Assembly (NCBI GenBank): GCA_017397205.1
Contig: JAFQJX010000093.1
Span: 1-10,273, forward strand
DNA: 10,273 nucleotides
Direction: 5' to 3'
Origin: Clostridia bacterium
GTDB lineage: Bacteria > Bacillota > Clostridia > Oscillospirales > CAG-272
Below the pieces are notes generated by a model, which saw nothing but the letters and a program-made list of their open reading frames with translations, made no database searches and was not told where the DNA came from. Both the position numbers and the translations under genes were made by a program. Shown one piece after another: positions 5,956 through 10,273 of the stretch (the first letter of the stretch is position 1; each line of letters starts with the position of its first letter).

Positions 5956-5988
5956 AAAAAGGAACAGACTCCGTGTCTGTTCCTTTTT
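5956..5988. terminator. Strong bidirectional rho-independent terminator
   Basis: A 14-bp perfect stem (AAAAAGGAACAGAC, 5956-5969, with its complement at 5975-5988) encloses the loop TCCGT. The ends are A5 and T5, so the hairpin works on both strands. It separates the superoxide reductase gene (stop at 5936) from the convergent membrane regulator (stop at 6009). Confidence 0.93.
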
Positions 5989-6008
5989 AGTTTCCTTTGC
6001 CGCTCGCT

Positions 6009-6623
6009 TTATTCGTCCTTGGAGAGCTTCTTTTTCTGCCAGGAGCGCTTTTTGCAAACGGGGCAACGCAGATATCTCGTCCTGCCGAGATGGGCAGAGA
6101 TAAAGACGTTCTTGTACTGAGGCACGTAGCGGTGGTGGCACCTTGCACATTCGTAATACCCTGCCGATTGCTCAATTTTAATCATAAAGGGCACCGCCAC
6201 AACAAGCGGGGCAACACCAATGCCGACGAGCGTCAAACGAAGCCACTCCTGCATCGGCACGTACGCGGCAATCGCCGCCAACGCAAGCAGCACGCCGATG
6301 CAAACGAAGCTCATCACCGTTTCCAGGCGCAACAGACGCCTGTCTGCCTCTTGCTTTTGCTCCACCAGCCCAAGCAGATTTTGTTCCATTTCTCTGTCGT
6401 AACGTTCCACTGTCACTACCTCCCCACAAAGTAAATCGTTGACTGTAATTTCAAGAATTTGGCACAGGTCCAGCATCAGGGAGGCGTCGGGCATTGCCCT
6501 GCCCGTTTCCCATTTGGAGACAGCCCTGTCCGTGATGCCGAGGCGCTCTGCAAGCTGAAGCTGTGTCAGCCCTGCCGCTTTTCTGCGCGCGGCAATAAAG
6601 GTGCCGATTTTTATCTGGTCCAT
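6009..6623 (-). CDS. Membrane-anchored XRE regulator with C-terminal Cys4 zinc-ribbon-like domain
   Basis: This 204-residue protein has three parts. Residues 7-61 form an XRE helix-turn-helix (RRKAAGLTQLQLAERLGITD, then RAVSKWETGRAMPD). After a charged linker come two hydrophobic segments, about 103-122 and 128-148, which should form a membrane hairpin. The tail (157-204) has two CxxC pairs, Cys159/Cys162 and Cys187/Cys190, in a YECARCHHRY ... RYLRCPVCKKRSW arrangement that fits a small zinc ribbon, and ends in lysines. DNA-binding and ribbon domains would both face the cytoplasm. The start has AAGGAGG (6630-6636) six bases upstream and its own promoter (6644-6672). The architecture recurs in Clostridia as I recall, but its signal and targets are unknown to me. 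It may act on its own promoter or on a neighbour. Confidence 0.88.
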   Translation of the reverse strand: MDQIKIGTFIAARRKAAGLTQLQLAERLGITDRAVSKWETGRAMPDASLMLDLCQILEITVNDLLCGEVVTVERYDREMEQNLLGLVEQKQEADRRLLRLETVMSFVCIGVLLALAAIAAYVPMQEWLRLTLVGIGVAPLVVAVPFMIKIEQSAGYYECARCHHRYVPQYKNVFISAHLGRTRYLRCPVCKKRSWQKKKLSKDE

Positions 6624-6643
6624 ATGCGTCCTCCTTCATCTAC

Positions 6644-6672
6644 AGGATAGTGTGGTAAAAAAGAAAAGTCAA
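6644..6672 (-). promoter_or_regulatory. Sigma-A promoter of the membrane XRE regulator
   Basis: On the reverse strand TTGACT (plus 6667-6672), a 17-base T-rich spacer and TATCCT (6644-6649) lie just upstream of the ribosome binding site AAGGAGG. The gene can thus be transcribed independently of deoB, after which I see no clear terminator hairpin. Confidence 0.55.
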
Positions 6673-6697
6673 CATACCGTTGGTTGAGTTTGCTTTT

Positions 6698-7849
6698 TTA
6701 CGCTTTTTTTGCGTGGGGTGGCTGCCAGGAGAGCCCAAAATACGCGGCAACGCGCTGTGCTACGTGATAAAAGCCCCGCAAGGTGCCGAGGTTGTCGGGA
6801 GAAACCCTTTTGCCGTAAACGAGAAGCGGTACGTACTCCCGCGTGTGGTCGGTGGTGGCGGCAAAGGTGGGGTCACAGCCGTGGTCTGCCGTCAGAATCA
6901 GCAGGTCGTCCTCCCGCATTGCCGCCACGAGGTCAGGCAGACGCGCGTCCAGCTCATTGAGCGCCCGTGCGTAGCCCACGGGGTCACGGCGGTGCCCGAA
7001 TTTCATATCAAAATCCACCAGATTGACAAAGCAAAGCCCCTCAAAATCGCGCTCTGCAAGCGCGAGAGCTTTTTCAATCCCCTCCGCGTTGGAGTGGGTA
7101 GGGTGGGACTCCCCAATGCCGCACCCCGCAAAGATATCCGAGATTTTTCCAACGGAAATAACCTGCTTTCCTACCGCCGTGAGCGCGTCAAGGAGGGTCG
7201 GTGCGGGCGGCTCCAGGGAAAAATCGCGCCTGTTTGCCGTGCGGACGAAGGCACCCGCCCCTCCGACAAAGGGTCGGGCAATCACGCGCCCGACGGCGTG
7301 CTCCCCCGTCAGGATACGGCGCGCCGTGCGACACCATTCGTACAGCGTTTCAAGGGGAACCGTCTCCTCGTGCGCGGCAATCTGGAACACGCTGTCGGCG
7401 GAGGTGTAAACGATGGGACACCCCGTCTTAAGATGCGCCTCTCCGTAATCGGCAATCACCTGAGTGCCCGAATAGGGCTTGTTGCAAAGCACGCCCCGTC
7501 CGATTGCCTCCTCAAAGGCGGAAAGCACCTCCTGCGGAAAGCCGTCGGGATAGGTGGGCATGGGGCGCTCTGACACCAGCCCCGCTATCTCCCAATGCCC
7601 AACGGTCGTATCCTTTCCGCGGGAAACCTCCTCCATGCGCCCGTGGGCAAAGGTGGGGTGGGCGGTGCGCTCAACACAGCTGACGCCGTCAATATTACCA
7701 AGCCCCGCCTCCAAAAGATGCGGCACCGAAAGCACCCCCGTCCCCGCAAGGGACGCCAGCGTATTGGCGCCCGCATCTCCAAACGCAGCCGCGTCAGGGG
7801 CGGCGCCGATGCCAAAGCTATCCAGCACGACAAGAAATACTCGCTTCAT
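6698..7849 (-). CDS. deoB: Phosphopentomutase
   Basis: This 383-residue enzyme interconverts (deoxy)ribose-1-phosphate and (deoxy)ribose-5-phosphate, linking nucleoside breakdown with the pentose phosphate pathway in the cytoplasm. It belongs to the alkaline phosphatase superfamily. All positions known from the Bacillus cereus structure are conserved: Asp10 (LDSFGIG), catalytic Thr81 (GKDTTVGHWE), Asp281 and His286 (VDFDMKFGHRRDP), Asp322 and His323 (TADHG) and His335 (TDHTREY) for the two manganese ions, with the YTSADS substrate segment near 148-153. The length is near the usual 390. The ribosome binding site AAGGAG (7858-7863) is eight bases upstream. No other nucleoside catabolism gene is visible nearby, so it appears as a single-gene unit with its own promoter. 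Confidence 0.97.
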   Translation of the reverse strand: MKRVFLVVLDSFGIGAAPDAAAFGDAGANTLASLAGTGVLSVPHLLEAGLGNIDGVSCVERTAHPTFAHGRMEEVSRGKDTTVGHWEIAGLVSERPMPTYPDGFPQEVLSAFEEAIGRGVLCNKPYSGTQVIADYGEAHLKTGCPIVYTSADSVFQIAAHEETVPLETLYEWCRTARRILTGEHAVGRVIARPFVGGAGAFVRTANRRDFSLEPPAPTLLDALTAVGKQVISVGKISDIFAGCGIGESHPTHSNAEGIEKALALAERDFEGLCFVNLVDFDMKFGHRRDPVGYARALNELDARLPDLVAAMREDDLLILTADHGCDPTFAATTDHTREYVPLLVYGKRVSPDNLGTLRGFYHVAQRVAAYFGLSWQPPHAKKA

Positions 7850-7876
7850 CTTTTCATCTCCTTGCTTTCTTAGTTC

Positions 7877-7905
7877 ATTGTACCACAGTTTTGTCCGCTT
7901 GAAAA
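7877..7905 (-). promoter_or_regulatory. Extended -10 promoter of deoB
   Basis: On the reverse strand TGGTACAAT contains the -10 TACAAT (plus 7877-7882) with an upstream TGn. Seventeen bases further is TTTTCA (7900-7905), a fair -35. The start of transcription would fall near 7870, just ahead of the deoB ribosome binding site. Confidence 0.5.
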
Positions 7906-7971
7906 GAGTTTGTTTTCCGTTTGCATAAACAAGCGCGCATGGGAAATAATGGCTATCAGAAAGGAGTGCCT

Positions 7972-9438
7972 ATGGAAAGCGTTTGGAAAAAGGAGGTCCC
8001 CCCGTTTGCCCACGGGCAGGAGGGGGCGCTCCCACGCCGCACAGAGGTGGCAATCGTGGGGGGAGGGCTTGTCGGCGTGCTGACCGCCCTGTATCTTAAG
8101 GAAAACGGCATTGACTCTGTCGTGCTGGAGGCAGGAGAGGCACCGGGGGTCGGGCAAAGCGGACGGACCACGGGAAAAATCACCTGCCAGCACGGTCTGA
8201 AATACGCCGCGTTGATACGGGACAAGGGGGAGAGTGCCGCACGCACCTGGGCGTCTGCCTGTCAGGGTGCGATTCACGCCTACGAGGGAATTGTCGGGCG
8301 GCTGGGCCTTTCTTGTGACCTTGAAATGCTGCCTGCCCTGCTCTACACGCAGAAAAACGACGGGGCGCTTGAGCGCGAGGCGTCAGCCGCACGGCGCTGC
8401 GGCATTGCGGCGGAGCTCAGGCGGCGCACCGACCTGCCCTTTGACGTATCCCTTGCCCTTTCCTATCCGCGGCAGGCACAGCTTCAGCCCTACAAATTTC
8501 TTCTGGGCGTGGCAAGTCGGGTCAGAGTCTTTTGCGGCGTGCGCGTCACCGCCATCAAGGGGCGGCACCTCCTGACCGAGGAGGGGGACGAGATAGAAGC
8601 ACAGCGCGTGGTGCTTGCCTGTCACTATCCCATTGGGCTTCTGCCCTCCACGGTCTTTACCCGACTCTGGCAAAGCACCTCCTACGTCCTGGCGCTCGGC
8701 GGTGTCAGGCCCCTTGCGGGAATGTATTACGGCATTGACAGGGACGGTCTTTCCCTGCGTTCTCACGGCTCCACCCTGTTGCTCACAGGAATGTCCCACC
8801 GCACGGGCGAGGAGCATCCCCCCGCGTTTGAAGCGCTGGAGGGGCGCGCACGGGAGTATTTCCCCGAGGGACACGTCGTGACGAGATGGGCGGCACAGGA
8901 CTGCATGAGCGAGGACGGGCTTCCCCTCGTCGGTCCCGCCTCTCCCCTCACGCCGCACCACTATATTGCAACGGGCTTTTCCAAATGGGGCATGACGGGC
9001 GCCATGCTTGCGGCACAAATGATTGCGGGCGATATCGTGGGAGCACCGCATTTTGCGGCTCCTCTCTGTTCCCCTGCCCGCTTTACACTGTCGCGCCTCC
9101 GTGCCACGGCAAGGCAAGTCGGGGAAACTGCACGCGGCTGGGGGAGGCGCCTGTTTGAGGTTCCTGCCGAGCTTTCACACGAGCTTGCCCCGGGAGAGGG
9201 CGAGATTGCCCTCTCGGGCGGCATCAAGGTGGCTCATTCAAGGGACGAACAGGGGGAGGAGCACATTCTGCGCCCCTACTGCACGCACATGGGCTGTCAA
9301 GTGAATTACAACCCCGATACGCTTTCCTGGGACTGCCCCTGCCACGGCTCCCGCTTTTCAGAGGAGGGCAAGGTGCTGGACGCGCCTGCCACCAAGCCGC
9401 TTTCCAAAAAACCGACCGCACAAGGAGATACGCCATGA
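7972..9438 (+). CDS. FAD-dependent oxidoreductase with C-terminal Rieske [2Fe-2S] domain (YhfW-like)
   Basis: This protein has 488 residues from the ATG at 7972. The frame extends 17 codons upstream, but AAAGGAG (7960-7966) six bases before this ATG decides it. Residues 25-55 form a Rossmann FAD-binding motif (VAIVGGGLVG ending in VVLEAGE), followed by GRTTGKITCQHG (64-75), typical of the YhfW group of DAO-type oxidoreductases. Near residues 325-345 is the second FAD contact (GFSKWGMTGAM). The C-terminal domain is a Rieske centre: Cys437-x-His439 and Cys455-x-x-His458, with Cys442 and Cys457 placed for the usual disulfide. FAD and cluster probably pass electrons within one polypeptide; the substrate is unknown. 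There is no signal peptide. The stop overlaps the next start (ATGA). I see no good promoter in the 122-base gap to deoB. Confidence 0.92.
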   Translation: MESVWKKEVPPFAHGQEGALPRRTEVAIVGGGLVGVLTALYLKENGIDSVVLEAGEAPGVGQSGRTTGKITCQHGLKYAALIRDKGESAARTWASACQGAIHAYEGIVGRLGLSCDLEMLPALLYTQKNDGALEREASAARRCGIAAELRRRTDLPFDVSLALSYPRQAQLQPYKFLLGVASRVRVFCGVRVTAIKGRHLLTEEGDEIEAQRVVLACHYPIGLLPSTVFTRLWQSTSYVLALGGVRPLAGMYYGIDRDGLSLRSHGSTLLLTGMSHRTGEEHPPAFEALEGRAREYFPEGHVVTRWAAQDCMSEDGLPLVGPASPLTPHHYIATGFSKWGMTGAMLAAQMIAGDIVGAPHFAAPLCSPARFTLSRLRATARQVGETARGWGRRLFEVPAELSHELAPGEGEIALSGGIKVAHSRDEQGEEHILRPYCTHMGCQVNYNPDTLSWDCPCHGSRFSEEGKVLDAPATKPLSKKPTAQGDTP

Positions 9439-10273
9439 AACGGCTATTCGTCATCTTTACTTTGCTCGCCATCTTATCAACCGCACTTGCCCTGCCCGCG
9501 AGCGGGGCGCTTTCCGGTGCCATGGAGCACCTCGCCCAGGACGCGGTGCTTGTCAAAACCGCCCGTATGGGAGAGAGCATTTCCTTTTGTGACGCCGACT
9601 TCCGTCGGGCGCTTGGCGTCACCTCCTATCCTGATATTACCCTCCTGACTCTGCCCGACCCGCGTGAGGGCACCCTCAAGCTGGGGGGCTTGCGCGTCAG
9701 CCAGGGGCAGACCGTCAAGCGCGAGCAGATTTCCCTGCTTTCCTTTACCCCCGCCACCCACCTGACCGAAGAGGGCTCCTTTACCTTTCAGGCAGGCAAC
9801 CTTTGTGGCGGTGCGCCCATTTCCTGCTCTCTCATTTTTACCGAGCGCACCAACAGCGCCCCCACCTCCTTTGACGGAGAGGAGCCGTGTTTTTCCTTTG
9901 CTGCACGAAAAAACGTATCGGCGTTCGGCACTCTTTCCGCCTATGACCCCGAGGGGGATGCGCTCACCTACCTGATTATTTCCTACCCGAAAAAGGGCTC
10001 CCTCGTGCTGACGGACAAGACGGCAGGTGCCTTCCGCTACACGCCGCGCGTTTCCTTTGAGGGCACGGACAGCTTTACCTTCGTGGTGCGCGATTCCCTC
10101 GGCGCGTATTCCGCGCCCTCCCGCGTGACGCTCAGGATTGAGGGCGGAGAAATTGATGCAGACCCGGAGGGGCTTCCCTCCTCTCACCTCGAGGCGCAGG
10201 AGGACTACCTTGTCGCGTGCGGCATTCTTCCGAGCGGCGAGGGGGAGGCGCTTACCAAGGGGGAGTTCCTTGC
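9435..10273 (+). CDS. Secreted surface protein with cadherin/Ig-like repeats, cut off by right edge
   Basis: 279 codons are inside the window, open to the edge. A Sec signal peptide is clear: MKRLFVIFTLLAILSTALAL, with cleavage likely near residue 20-24. Residues about 45-135 form a beta-rich module with the pattern LPDPREGTLKLGGLRVSQGQ and LLSFTP, like tandem cadherin-type repeats. Residues about 142-235 form a second module with AYDPEGDALTY, KKGSLVL, FRYTPRVSFEGTDSFTFVV and RDSLGAYS, the signature of bacterial Ig/cadherin-like domains (Big_9 type). The last visible residues (LVACGILPSGEGEALTKGEF) resemble the start of an S-layer homology repeat, which would attach the protein to the cell wall. 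AAGGAG (9422-9427) is seven bases upstream, and the start overlaps the oxidoreductase stop, so the two are coupled. The function is unknown; an adhesive or envelope role is inference. Confidence 0.85.
   Translation, partial: MKRLFVIFTLLAILSTALALPASGALSGAMEHLAQDAVLVKTARMGESISFCDADFRRALGVTSYPDITLLTLPDPREGTLKLGGLRVSQGQTVKREQISLLSFTPATHLTEEGSFTFQAGNLCGGAPISCSLIFTERTNSAPTSFDGEEPCFSFAARKNVSAFGTLSAYDPEGDALTYLIISYPKKGSLVLTDKTAGAFRYTPRVSFEGTDSFTFVVRDSLGAYSAPSRVTLRIEGGEIDADPEGLPSSHLEAQEDYLVACGILPSGEGEALTKGEFL

Noticed and set aside
7897..7934. GCTTG ... CAAGC and TTGTTT ... AAACAA complementarity in the deoB/oxidoreductase gap
   Set aside because: The arms are short and AT-rich with long spacers, little better than chance. 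It is not strong enough to call an operator.
9194..9215. 8-bp hairpin GAGAGGGC / GCCCTCTC within the oxidoreductase gene, at the FAD-Rieske junction
   Set aside because: There is no U-tract, and the frame continues through it into an intact Rieske domain, so it is neither a terminator nor a frameshift site.

Overview
This looks like chromosomal DNA of an endospore-forming, probably anaerobic, GC-rich member of the Clostridia (gut Oscillospirales or a relative; the taxon is inference). The reasons are a complete cotJABC spore-coat operon, a two-iron superoxide reductase (desulfoferrodoxin), strong AAGGAGG-type ribosome binding sites and Gram-positive style promoters. I see no tRNA, rRNA, CRISPR array, transposase or integrase. 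Genes are dense and no stretch above 300 bases lacks one.

Layout. Positions 1-1037 are a regulatory crossroads. A small XRE repressor and the start of a further gene (cut off at the left edge) run leftward. A second XRE regulator runs rightward and overlaps by ATGA with a MATE efflux transporter (1034-2446). The AT-rich 216-base gap between the two regulators holds face-to-face promoters and three copies of a 9-mer, GTTGTATAT. Two copies extend to near-identical 15-bp sites lying on the two -10 boxes, as in a lambda-like switch. A bidirectional terminator follows the transporter. Leftward cotJA-cotJB-cotJC occupies 2506-3679.

A divergent region (3680-3862) carries an extended -10 promoter that starts a rightward operon: a TPR protein, an overlapping DUF4037-type nucleotidyltransferase-fold protein, and a superoxide reductase. 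This ends in a strong bidirectional terminator (5956-5988). Next, running leftward, are a membrane-anchored XRE regulator with a C-terminal Cys4 ribbon (6009-6623, own promoter) and deoB, phosphopentomutase (6698-7849). Rightward again is a YhfW-like FAD oxidoreductase with a C-terminal Rieske domain (7972-9438). It overlaps by ATGA with a secreted Ig/cadherin-like protein that leaves the window at the right edge.

How they work together. The regulator-MATE unit reads as a self-controlled efflux module. The cotJ operon belongs to spore coat formation. The superoxide reductase, coat Mn-catalase homologue and Rieske oxidoreductase fit redox handling in an anaerobe. The least understood unit is the TPR/DUF4037 pair sharing an operon with superoxide reductase. 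It is the best candidate for an undescribed function, although both families are already known by sequence.
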